Of a stretch of DNA of 64,000 nt, positions 35,218 to 48,500 are shown in pieces. The notes below the pieces were generated by a model that searched no databases, was not told the DNA's origin, and saw only the letters and a list, made by a program, of their open reading frames with translations. The stretch is from Coriaria nepalensis (Eukaryota > Streptophyta > Magnoliopsida > Cucurbitales > Coriariaceae), in the NCBI GenBank assembly GCA_027186245.1, contig CP114482.1:10125209-10189208 (forward strand). The letters run 5' to 3'. Position numbers and translations under genes: made by a program. The number at the start of each line of letters is the position of its first letter. Positions within the stretch are counted from its first letter, which is position 1.

Positions 35218-38200
35218 GGATTCGTTCAACTTAATTTAGAATGATTTAACGACTAGAAGAGACTCATTGACATTACTTTAAGGCTAAACAAATGCATTGT
35301 TGCCTTCAATAGATCAACTGCAAGTTATGCACGAAAGTCATGTTTAAAGGCCGAATTTCATTCGAAGTGATTTAGAATGATTTACTAACAAAAAGAGACG
35401 CAATAATATGACTTTAAGGCTAAAAAAATGCATACTTGCCTTCAATAGATCAATTCCAAGTTATGTATGAAAGTTGTGTCTTAAATGCACAAATAGAATT
35501 GGTTCGAAGTGCTTCTAAACAATGTAATGATATGAGAAGACTGAATGATATGCTTTTTAAGGCTAAAATAATGAATTGTTGTCCTCAATAGATTAATTGC
35601 AAGTTATGTAAGAAAATCATGTTTAAAGGGCGAAAATAGAATTCGTTCGACTTAAATTAGAATGATTTAACGACTAGAAGAGACTCATTGACATGACTTT
35701 AAGGCTAAACAAATGCATTGTTGCCTTCAATAGATCAACTGCAAGTTATGCACGAAAGTCATGATTAAAGGCCGAATTTCGTTCGAAGTGATTTAGAATG
35801 ATTTACTGACTAAAAGAGATGCAATAATATGACTTGAAGGCTAAAAAAATGGATAGTTGCCTTCAATAGATCAAGTGCAAGTTATGCATGAAAGTCGTGT
35901 CTTAAATGCAAAAATAGAATTAGTTCGAAGTGCTTCCAAACAATTTAATGACATGAAAAGACTGAATGATATGCTTTTTAAGGCTAAAATAATGCATCGT
36001 TGTCTTCAATAGATTAATTGCAAGTTATGTAAGAAAATCATGTTTGAATGGCGAAAATAGAATTCGTTCGACTTAATTTAGAATGATTTAACGACTAGAA
36101 GAGACTCATTGACATGACTTTAAGGCTAAACAAATGCGTTGTTGCCTTCAATAGATCAACTGCAAGTTATGCACGAAAGTCATGTTTAAAGGCCGAATTT
36201 CATTCGAAGTGATATAGAATGATTTACTGACTAAAAGAGACGCAAAATATGACTTTAAGGCTAAAAAAATGGATAGTTGCCTTCAATAGATCAATTGCAA
36301 GTTATGTATGAAAGTTGTGTCTTAAATGCACAAATAGAATTGGTTCAAAGTGCTTCTAAACAATTTAATGATATGAGAAGATTGAATGATATGCTTTTTA
36401 AGGCTAAAATAATGAATTGTTGTCTTCAATAGATTAATTGAAAGTTATGTAAGAAAATCATGTTTGAAGGGCGAAAATAGAATTCGTTCGACTTAATTTA
36501 GAATGATTTAACGACAAGAAGAGACTCATTGACATGACTTTAAGGCTAAACAAATGCATTGTTGCCTTCAATAGATCAACTGCAGGTTATGCACGAAAGT
36601 CATGTTTAAAGGCTGAATTTCATTCGAAGTGATTTAGAATGATTTACTGACTAAAAGAGATGCAATAATATGACTTTAAGGCTAAAAAAATGCATAGTTG
36701 CCTTCAATAGATCAATTACAAGTTATGCATGAAAGTCGTGTCTTAAATGCAAAAATAGAATTGGTTCGAAGTGCTTCTAAACAATTTAATGATATGAGAA
36801 GACTGAATGATATGCTTCTTAAGGCTAAAATAATGAATTGTTGTCTTCAATAGATTAATTGCAAGTTATGTAAGAAAATCATGTTTGAATGGCGAAAATA
36901 GAATTCGTTCGACTTAATTTAGAATGATTTAACGACAAGAAGAGACTCATTGACATGACTTTAAGGCTAAACATATGCATTGTTGCCTTCAGTAGATCAA
37001 CTGCAAGTTATGCACGAAAGTCATGTTTAAAGGCCGAATTTCATTCGAAGTGATTTAGAATGATTTACTAACAAAAAGAGACGCAATAATATGACTTTAA
37101 GGATAAAAAAATGGAGAGTTGCCTTCAATAGATCAATTACAAGTTATGCATGAAAGTCGTGTCTTAAATGCAAAAATAGAATTGGTTCGAAGTGCTTCTA
37201 AACAATTTAATGATATGAGAAGACTGAATGATATGCTTTTTAGGGCTAAAATAATGAATTGTTGTCCTCAATTGATTAATTGAAAGTTATGTAAGAAAAT
37301 CATGTTTGAAGGGCGAAAATAGAATTCGTTCGACTTAATTTAGAATGATTTCACGACAAGAAGAGACTCATTGACATGACTTTAGGGCTAAACAAATGCA
37401 TTGTTGCCTTCAATAGATCAACTGCAAGTTATGCACGAAAGTCATGTTTAAAGGCCGAATTTCATTCGAATTGATTTAGAATGATTTACTGAGTGAAAGA
37501 GACGCAAAAATATGACTTTAAGGCTAAAAAAATGCATAGTTGCCTTCAGTGGATCAATTGCAAGTTATGTATGAAAGTTGTGTCTTAAATGCACAAATAG
37601 AATTGGTTCGATGTGCTTCTAAACAATTTACTGATATTAGAAGACTGAATGATATGCTTTTTAGGGCTAAAATAATGAATTGTTGTCTTCAATAGATTAA
37701 TTGAAAGTTATGTAAGAAAATCATGTTTGAAGGGCGAAAATAGAATTCGTTCGACTTAATTTAGAATGATTTAACGACTAGAAGAGAGTCATTGACATGA
37801 CTTTAAGGCTAAACAAATGCATTGTTGCCTTCAATAGATCAACTGCAAGTTATGCACGAAAGCCATGTTTAAAGGCCGAATTTCATTCGAAGTGATTTAG
37901 AATGATTTATTGACTAAAAGAGAGGCAAAAATATGACTTTAAGGCTAAAAAAATGCATAGTTGCCTTCAATAGATTAATTGCAAGTTATGTATGAAAGTT
38001 GTGTCTTAAATGCACAAATAGAATTGGTTCGAAGTGCTTCTAAACAATTTAATGATATGAGAAGACTAAATGATATGCTTTTTAGGGCTAAAATAATGAA
38101 TTGTTTTCTTCAATAGATTAATTGAAAGTTATGTAAGAAAATCATGTTTGAAGGGCGAAAATAGAATTCGTTCGACTTAATTTGGAATGATTTAACGACT

Positions 38201-41200
38201 AGAAGAGACTCATTGACATGACTTTAAGGCTAAACAAATGCATTGTTGCCTTCAATAGATCAACTGCAAGTTATGCACGAAAGTCATGTTTAAAGGCCGA
38301 ATTTCATTCGAAGTGATTTAGAATGATTTACTAACTAAAAGAGACGCAATAATATGACTTTAAGGCAAAAAAAAATGGATAGTTGCCTTCAATAGATCAA
38401 TTACAAGTTATGCATGAAAGTCGTGTCTTAAATGCAAATATAGAATTGGTTCGAAGTGCTCCAAAACAATTTAATGATATGAAAAGACTGAATCATATGC
38501 TTTTTAAGGCTAAAATAATGAATTGTTGTCTTCAATAGATTAATTGCAAGTTATGTAAGAAAATCATGTTTAAAGGGCGAAAATAGAATTCGTTCGACTT
38601 AATTTAGAATGATTTAATGACTAGAGGAGACTCATTGACATGACTTTACGGCTAAACAAAGGCATTGTTGCCTTCAATAGATAAACTGCAAGTTATGCAC
38701 GAAAGTCATGTTTAAAGGCCGAATTTCATTCGAAGTGATTTAGAATGATTTACTGACTAAAAGAGACGCAATAATATGACTTTAAGGCTAAAAAAATGGA
38801 AAGTTGCCTTCAATAGATCAATTACAAGTTATGCATGAAAGTCGTGTCTTAAATGCAAAAATAGAATTGGTTCGAAGTGCTTCCAAACAATTCAATGACA
38901 TGAAAAGACTGAATGATATGCTTTTTATGGCTAAAATAATGCATCGTTGTCTTCAATAGATTAATTCCAAGTTATGTAAGAAAATCATGTTTGAAGGGCG
39001 AAAATAGAATTCATTCGACTTAATTTTGAATTATTTAACGACTAGAAGAGACTCATTGACATGACTTTAAGGCTAAACAAATGCATTGTTGCCTTCAATA
39101 GATCAACTGCAAGTTATGCACGAAAGTCATGTTTAAAGGCCGAATTTCATTCGAAGTGATTTAGACTGATTTACTAACTAAAAGAGATGCAATAATATGA
39201 CTTTAAGTCTAAAAAAATGGATAGTTGCCTTCAATAGATCAATTACAAGTTATGCATGAAAGTCGTGTCTTAAATGCAAAAATAGAATTGGTTCGAAGTG
39301 CTTCCAAACAATTTAATGATATGAGAAGACTAAATGATATGCTTTTTATGGCTAAAATAATGCATCGTTGTCTTCAATAGATTAATTGCAAGTTATGTAA
39401 GAAAATCATGTTTGAAGGGCGAAAATATAATTCGTCCGGTTTAATTTAGAACGATTTAACGACTAGAAGAGTCTCATTGACATGACTTTAAGGCTAAACA
39501 AATGCATTGTTGCCTTCAATAGATCAACTGCAAGTTATGCACGAAAGTCATGTTTAAAGGCCGAATTTCATTCGAAGTGATTTAGAATGATTTACTGACT
39601 AAAAGAGATGCAAAAATATGACTTGAAGGCTAAAAAAATGCATAGTTGCCTTCAATAGATCAATTGCAAGGTATGTATGAAAGTTGTGTCTTAAATGCAC
39701 AAATAGAATTGGTTCGAAGTGCTTCTAAACAATTTAATGATATGAGAAGACTGAATGATATGCTTCTTAAGGCTAAAATAATGAATTGTTGTCTTCAATA
39801 GATTAATTGCAAGTTCTATACGAAAATCATATTTGAAGGGCGAAAATAGAATTCGTTCGACTTAATTTAGAATGATTTAACGACTAGAAGAGACTCATTG
39901 ACATGACTTTAAGGCTAAAAACAAATGCATTGTTGCCTTCAATAGATCAGCTGCAAGTTATGCACGAAAGTCATGTTTAAAGCCCGAATTTCATTCGAAG
40001 TGATTTAGAATGATTTCCTGACCAAAAGAGACGCAATAATATGACTTTAAGGCTAAAAAAATGGATAGTTGCCTTCAATAGATCAATTACAAGTTATGCA
40101 TGAAAGTCGTGTCTTAAATCCAAGAATAGAATTGGTTCGAAGTGCTTCGAAACAATTTAATGAAATGAAAAGACTGAATGATATGCTTTTTATTGCTAAA
40201 ACAATGCATTGTTGTCTTCAATAGCCTAATTGCAAGTTATGTAATAAAATAATGTTTGAAGGGCGAAAATAGAATTCGTTCGACTTAATTTAGAATGATT
40301 TAACGACTAGAAGAGGCTCATTGACATGACTTTAAGGCTAAACAAATGCATTGTTGCCTTCAATAGATCAACTACAAGTTATGCACGAAAGTCATGTTTA
40401 AAGGCCGAATTTCATTCGAAGTGATTTAGAATGATTGACTGACTAAAAGAGATGCAAAAATATGACTTTAAGGCTAAAAAAATGCATGGTTGCCTTCAAT
40501 AGATCAATTGCAAGTTATGCATGAAAGTCGTGTCTCAAATGCACAAATAGAATTGGTTCGAAGTGCTTCCAAACAATTTAATGATATGAAAAGACTGAAT
40601 GATATGCTTTTTATGGCTAAAACAATGCATTGTTGTGTTCAATAGATTAATTGCAAGTTATGTAAGAAAATCATGTTTGAATGGCGAAAATAGAATTCTC
40701 TCGACTTAATTTAGAATGATTTAACGACTAGAAGAGACTCATTGACATGACTTTAAGGCTCAACAAATGCATTGTTGCCTTCAATAGATCAACTGCAAGT
40801 TATGCACGAAAGTCATGTTTAAAGGCCGAATTTCATTCGAAGTGATTTAGAATGATTTACTGACTAAAAGAGACGCAAAAATATGACTTTAAGGCTAAAA
40901 AAATGGATAGTTGCCTTCAATAGATCAATTGCAAGTTATGTATGAAATTTATGTCTTAAATGCACAGATAGAATTGGTTCGAAGTGCTTCTAAACAATTT
41001 AATGATTTGAGAAGACTAAATGATATGCTTTTTAGGGCTAAAATAATGAATTGTTGTCTTCAATAGATTAATTGCAAGTTATGTAAGAAAATCATGTTTG
41101 AAGGGCGAAAATAGAATTCGTTCGACTTAATTTAGAATGATTTAACGACAAGAAGAGACTCATTGACATGACTTTAAGGCTAAACAAATGCATTGTTGCC

Positions 41201-42191
41201 TTCAATAGATCAACTGCAAGTTATGCACGAAAGTCATGTTTAAAGGCCGAATTTCATTCGAATTGATTTAGAATGATTTACTGACTAAAAGAGACGCAAA
41301 AATTTGACTTTAAGGCTAAAAAAATGGATAGTTGCCTTCAATAGATCAATTGCAAGTTATGTATGAAAGTTGTGTCTTAAATGCACAAATAGAATTGGTT
41401 CGAAGTGCTTCTAAACAATTTAATGATTTGAGAAGACTGAATGATATGCTTTTTAGGGCTAAAATAATGAATTGTTGTCTTCAATAGATTAATTGCAAGT
41501 AATGTAAGAAAATCATGTTTGAAGGGCGAAAATAGAATTCGTTCGACTTAATTTAGAATGATTTAACGACTAGAAGAGACTCACTGACATGACTTTAAGG
41601 CTAAACAAATGCATTGTTGCCTTCAATAGATCAACTGCAAGTTATGCACGAAAGTCATGTTTAAAGGCAGAATTTCATTCGAAGTGATTTAGAATGATTT
41701 ACTAACCAAAAGAGACGCAATAATATGACTTTAAGGCTAAAAAACTGGATAGTTGCCTTCAATAGATCAATTACAAGTTATGCATGAAAGTCGTGTCTTA
41801 AATGCAAAAATAGAATTGGTTCGAAGTGCTTCAAAACAATTTAATGATATGAAAAGACTGAATGATATGCTTTTTATGGCTAAAATAATGCATCGTTGTC
41901 TTCAATAGATTAATTGCAAGTTATGTAAGAAAATCATGTTTGAAGGGCGAAAATAGAATTCGTTCGATTTAATTTAGAATGATTTAACGTCTAGAAGAGA
42001 CTTGTTGACATGACGTTAAGGCTAAACAAATTCATTGCTGCCTTCAATAGATCAACTGCAAGTTATGCACGAAAGTCATGTTTAAAGGCCGAATTTCATT
42101 GGAATTGATTTCGAATGATTTACTGAGTAAAAGAGACGCAAAAATATGACTTTAAGGCTTAAAAAATGCATAGTTGCCTTCACTAGATCAG
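35218..42191 (-). repeat. Array B, about 16.5 regular trimers
   Basis: Unit starts at 35218, 35639, 36060, 36480, 36901, 37322, 37743, 38164, 38586, 39007, 39428, 39849, 40271, 40693, 41114, 41535 and 41956 are all 420-422 bp apart. Many B3 copies are of the type gatatgagaagactg with ataatgaattgttg, interspersed with the gatatgaaaagactg type. The first cttcaatagcctaattgc variant of the window appears at about 40.22 kb. No dimer, tetramer or foreign insertion is present. Confidence 0.92.
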
Positions 42192-43875
42192 TTGCAAGTT
42201 ATGCATGAAAGTCGTGTCTCAAATGCACAAATAGAAATGGTTCGAAGTGCTTCCAAACAATTTAATGATATGAAAAGACCGAATGATATGCTTTTTAAGG
42301 CTAAAATAATGCATTGTTGTCTTTAATAGATTAATTGCAAGTTATGTAAGAAAATCATGTTTGAAGGGCGAAAATAGAATTCGTTCGATTTAATTTAGAA
42401 TGATTTAACGACTAGAAGAGACTCACTGACATGACTTTAAGGCTAAACAAATGCGTTGTTGCCTTCAATAGATCAACTGCTAGTTATGCACGAAAATCAT
42501 GTTTAAAGGCCGAATTTCATTCGAAGTGGTTTAGAATGATTTACAGACTAAAAGAGACGCAAAAATATGACTTTAAGGCTAAAAAAATGCATAGTTGCCT
42601 TCAATAGATCAATTGCAAGTTATGTATGAAATTTGTGTCTTAAATGCACAAATAGAATTGGTTCGGAGTGCTTTGAAACAATTTAATGAAATGAAAAGAC
42701 TGAATGATATGCTTTTTATGGCTAAAACAATGCATTGTTGTCTTCAATAGATTAATTGCAAGTTATGTAAGAAAATCATGTTTGAAGGGCGAAAATAGAC
42801 TTCGTTCGACTTAATTTAGAATGATTTAACGACTAGAAGAGGCTCATTGACATGACTTTAAGGCTAAACAAATGCATTGTTGCCTTCAATAGATCAACTA
42901 CAAGTTATGCACGAAAGTCATGTTTAAAGGCCGAATTTCATTCGAACTGATTTAGAATGATTGACTGACTAAAAGAGACGCAATAATATGACTTTAAGGC
43001 TAAAAAAATGCATAGTTGCCTTCACTAGATCAATTGCAAGTTATGCATGAAAGTCGTGTCTCAAATGCACAAATAGAATTGGTTCGAAGTGCTTCCAAAC
43101 AATTTAATGATATGACAAGACCAAATGATATGGTTTTTAAGGCTAAAATAATGCATTGTTGTCTTTAATAGATTAATTGCAAGTTATGTAATAAAATCAT
43201 GTTTGAAGGGCGAAAATAGAATTCGTTCGACTTAATTTAGAATGATTTAACGACTAGAAGAGACTCATTGATATGACTTTTAGGCTAAACAAATGCATTG
43301 TTGCCTTCAATAGTTCAACTGCAAGCTATGCAAGAGAGTCATGTTGAGAGGCCGAATTTCATTCGAAGTGATTTAGAATGATTTACTGACTAAAAGCGAT
43401 GCAAAAATATGACTTTAAGGCTAAAAAAATGCATAGTTGCCTTCAATAGATCAATTGCAAGTTATGTATGAAATTTCTGTCGTAAATGCACAAATAGAAT
43501 TGGTTCGAAGTGCTTCAAAACAATTTAATAATATGAAAAGACTGAATGATATGCTTTTTACGGCTAAAACAATGCATTGTTCTCTTCAATAGATTAATTG
43601 CAAGTTATGTAAGAAAATCATGTTTGAAGGGCGAAAATAGAATTCGTTCAACTTAATTTAGAATGATTTAACGACTAGAAGAGACTCATTGACATGACTT
43701 TAAGGCTAAACAAATGCATTGTTGCCTTCAATAGATCAACTGCAAGTTATGCACGAAAGTCATGTTTAAAGGCCGAATTTCATTCAAAGTGATTTAGAAT
43801 GACTTACTGACTAAAAGAGACGCAATAATATGACTTTAAGGCTAAAAAAATGCATAGTTGCCTTCAATAGATCAA
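42192..43875 (-). repeat. 1684-bp super-repeat, first of an identical tandem pair
   Basis: Compared line by line with 43876-45559 I found no difference, including rare variants ggttcggagtgctttgaaac, gactagaagaggctc, gacaagaccaaatg, gatatggttttt, gcaagagagtc and gaaatttctgtcg. The base at 42191 (g against a) marks the left limit of identity. Confidence 0.9.
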
Positions 43876-45559
43876 TTGCAAGTTATGCATGAAAGTCGTG
43901 TCTCAAATGCACAAATAGAAATGGTTCGAAGTGCTTCCAAACAATTTAATGATATGAAAAGACCGAATGATATGCTTTTTAAGGCTAAAATAATGCATTG
44001 TTGTCTTTAATAGATTAATTGCAAGTTATGTAAGAAAATCATGTTTGAAGGGCGAAAATAGAATTCGTTCGATTTAATTTAGAATGATTTAACGACTAGA
44101 AGAGACTCACTGACATGACTTTAAGGCTAAACAAATGCGTTGTTGCCTTCAATAGATCAACTGCTAGTTATGCACGAAAATCATGTTTAAAGGCCGAATT
44201 TCATTCGAAGTGGTTTAGAATGATTTACAGACTAAAAGAGACGCAAAAATATGACTTTAAGGCTAAAAAAATGCATAGTTGCCTTCAATAGATCAATTGC
44301 AAGTTATGTATGAAATTTGTGTCTTAAATGCACAAATAGAATTGGTTCGGAGTGCTTTGAAACAATTTAATGAAATGAAAAGACTGAATGATATGCTTTT
44401 TATGGCTAAAACAATGCATTGTTGTCTTCAATAGATTAATTGCAAGTTATGTAAGAAAATCATGTTTGAAGGGCGAAAATAGACTTCGTTCGACTTAATT
44501 TAGAATGATTTAACGACTAGAAGAGGCTCATTGACATGACTTTAAGGCTAAACAAATGCATTGTTGCCTTCAATAGATCAACTACAAGTTATGCACGAAA
44601 GTCATGTTTAAAGGCCGAATTTCATTCGAACTGATTTAGAATGATTGACTGACTAAAAGAGACGCAATAATATGACTTTAAGGCTAAAAAAATGCATAGT
44701 TGCCTTCACTAGATCAATTGCAAGTTATGCATGAAAGTCGTGTCTCAAATGCACAAATAGAATTGGTTCGAAGTGCTTCCAAACAATTTAATGATATGAC
44801 AAGACCAAATGATATGGTTTTTAAGGCTAAAATAATGCATTGTTGTCTTTAATAGATTAATTGCAAGTTATGTAATAAAATCATGTTTGAAGGGCGAAAA
44901 TAGAATTCGTTCGACTTAATTTAGAATGATTTAACGACTAGAAGAGACTCATTGATATGACTTTTAGGCTAAACAAATGCATTGTTGCCTTCAATAGTTC
45001 AACTGCAAGCTATGCAAGAGAGTCATGTTGAGAGGCCGAATTTCATTCGAAGTGATTTAGAATGATTTACTGACTAAAAGCGATGCAAAAATATGACTTT
45101 AAGGCTAAAAAAATGCATAGTTGCCTTCAATAGATCAATTGCAAGTTATGTATGAAATTTCTGTCGTAAATGCACAAATAGAATTGGTTCGAAGTGCTTC
45201 AAAACAATTTAATAATATGAAAAGACTGAATGATATGCTTTTTACGGCTAAAACAATGCATTGTTCTCTTCAATAGATTAATTGCAAGTTATGTAAGAAA
45301 ATCATGTTTGAAGGGCGAAAATAGAATTCGTTCAACTTAATTTAGAATGATTTAACGACTAGAAGAGACTCATTGACATGACTTTAAGGCTAAACAAATG
45401 CATTGTTGCCTTCAATAGATCAACTGCAAGTTATGCACGAAAGTCATGTTTAAAGGCCGAATTTCATTCAAAGTGATTTAGAATGACTTACTGACTAAAA
45501 GAGACGCAATAATATGACTTTAAGGCTAAAAAAATGCATAGTTGCCTTCAATAGATCAA
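43876..45559 (-). repeat. 1684-bp super-repeat, second of an identical tandem pair
   Basis: Second copy of the identical pair. Identity with the first copy, shifted by 1684, continues to 45571, and position 45572 (t, against c at 43888) ends it. Confidence 0.9.
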
Positions 45560-48500
45560 TTGCAAGTTATGTATGAAAGTCGTGTCTCAAATGCACAAAT
45601 AGAATTGGTTCGAAGTGCTTCCAAACAATTTAATGATATGAAAAGACTGAATGATATGCTTTTTAAGGCTAAAATAATGCATTGTTGTCTTCAATAGATT
45701 AATTGCAAGTTATGTAATAAAATCATGTTTGAAGGGCGAAAATAGAATTCGTTCGACTTAATTTAGAATGATTTGACGACTAGTAGAGACTCATTGACAT
45801 GACTTTAAGGCTAAACAAATGCATTGTTGCCTTCAATAGATCAACTGCAAGTTATGCACGAAATTCATGTTTAAAGGCCGAATTTCATTCGAAGTGGTTT
45901 AGAATGATTTACTGACTAAAAGAGATGCAATAATATGACTTTAAGGCAAAAAAAATGGATAGTTGCCTTCAATAGATCAATTACAAGTTATACATGAAAG
46001 TCGTGTCTTAAATGCAAAAATAGAATTGGTTCGAAGTGCTTCCAAACAATTTAATGATATGAAAAGACTGAATGATATGCTTTTTATGGCTAAAACAATG
46101 CATTGTTGTCTTCAATAGATTAATTGCAAGTTATGTAAGAAAATCTTGTTTGAAGGGCGAAAATAGAATTCGTTCGACTTAATTTAGAATGATTTAACGA
46201 CTAGAAGAGGCTCATTGACATGACTTTAAGGCTAAAGAAATGCATTGTTGCCTTCAATAGATCAACTACAAGTTATGCACGAAAGTCATGTTTAAAGGCC
46301 GAATTTCATTCGAAGTGATTTAGAATGATTGACTGACTAAAAGAGACGCAATAATATGACTTTAAGGCTAAAAAAATGCATAGTTGCCTTCACTAGATCA
46401 ATTGCAAGTTATGCATGAAAGTCGTGTCTCAAATGCACAAATAGAATTGGTTCGAAGTGCTTCCAAACAATTTAATGATATGACAAGACCGAATGATATG
46501 CTTTTTAACGCTAAAATAATGCATTGTTGTCTTTAATAGATTAATTGCAAGTTATGTAATAAAATCATGTTTGAAGGGAGAAAATAGAATTCGTTCGACT
46601 TAATTTAGAATGATTTAACGACTAGAAGAGACTCATTGATATGACTTTTAGGCTAAACAAATGCGTTGTTGCCTTCAATAGTTCAACTGCAAGCTATGCA
46701 AGAGAGTCATGTTGAGAGGCCGAATTTCATTCGAAGTGATTTAGAATGATTTACTGACTAAAAGAGACGCAAAAATATGACTTTAAGGCTAAAAAAATGC
46801 ATAGTTGCCTTCAATAGATCAATTGCAAGTTATGTATGAAATTTGTGTCGTAAATGCACAAATAGAATTGGTTCGAAGTGCTTCCAAACAATTTAATGAT
46901 ATGAAAAGACTGAATGATATGCTTTTTACGGCTAAAACAATGCATTGTTGTCTTCAATAGATTAATTGCAAGTTATGTAAGAAAATCATGTATGAAGGGC
47001 GAAAATAGAATTCGTTCAACTTAATTTAGAATGATTTAACGACTAGAAGAGACTCATTGACATGGCTTTAAGGCTAAACAAATGCATTGTTGCCTTCAAT
47101 AGATCAATTGCAAGTTATGCACGAAAGTCATGTTTAAAGGCCGAATTTCATTCAAAGTGATTCAGAATGATTTACTGACTAAAAGAGACGCAAAAATATG
47201 ACTTTAAGGCTAAAAAAATGCATAGTTGCCTTCAATAGATCAATTGCAAGTTATGTATGAAAGTCGTGTCTCAAATGCACAAATAGAATTGGTTCGAAGT
47301 GCTTCCAAACAATTTAATGATATGAAAAGACTGAATGATATGCTTTTTAAGGCTAAAATAATGCATTGTTGTCTTCAATAGATTAATTGCAAGTTATGTA
47401 ATAAAATCATGTTTGAAGGGCGAAAATAGAATTCGTTCGACTTAATTTAGAATGATTTAACGACTAGAAGAGACTCATTGACATGACTTTGAGGCTAAAC
47501 AAATGCGTTTTTGCCTTTAATAGATCAACTGCTAGTTATGCACGAAAATCATGTTTAAAGGCCGAATTTCATTCGAAGTGGTTTAGAATGATTTACTGAC
47601 TAAAAGAGACGCAAAAATATGACTTTAAGGCTAAAAAAATGCATAGTTGCCTTCAATAGATCAATTGCAAGTTATGTATGAAAGTCGTGTCTCAAATGCA
47701 CAAATAGAGTTGGTTCGAAGTGCTTCCAAACAATTTAATGATATGAAAAGATTGAATGATATGCTTGTTAAGGCAAAAATAATGCATTGTTGTCTTCAAT
47801 GAATTAATTGCAAGTTATGTAATAAAATCATGTTTGAAGGGCGAAAATAGAATTCGTTCGACTTAATTTAGAATGATTTAACGACTAGAAGAGACTCATT
47901 GACATGACTTTAAGGCTAAACAAATGCATTGTTGCCTTCAATAGATCAACTACAAGTTATGCACGAAAGTCATGTTTAAAGGCCGAATTTCATTCGAACT
48001 GATTTAGAATGATTGACTGACTAAAAGAGACGCAAGAATATGACTTTAAGGCTAAAAAAATGCATAGTCGCCTTCACTAGATCAATTGCAAGTTATGCAT
48101 GAAAGTCGTGTCTCAAATGCACAAATAGAATTGGTTCGAAGTGCTTCCAAACAATTTAATGATATGAAAAGACCGAATGATATGCTTTTTAAGGCGAAAA
48201 TAATGCATTGTTGTCTTCAATAGATTAATTGCAAGTTATGTAATAAAATAATGTTTGAAGGGCGAAAATAGAATTCGTTCGACATAATTTAGAATGATTT
48301 AACGACTAGAAGAGACTCATTGATATGACTTTTAGGCTAAACAAATGCATTGTTGCCTTTAATAGTTCAACTGCAAGCTATGCACGAGAGTCATGTTGAG
48401 AGGCCGAATTTCATTCGAAGTGATTTAGAATGATTTACTGACTAAAAGAGACGCAAAAATATGACTTTAAGGCTAAAAAAATGCATAGTTGCCTTCAATA

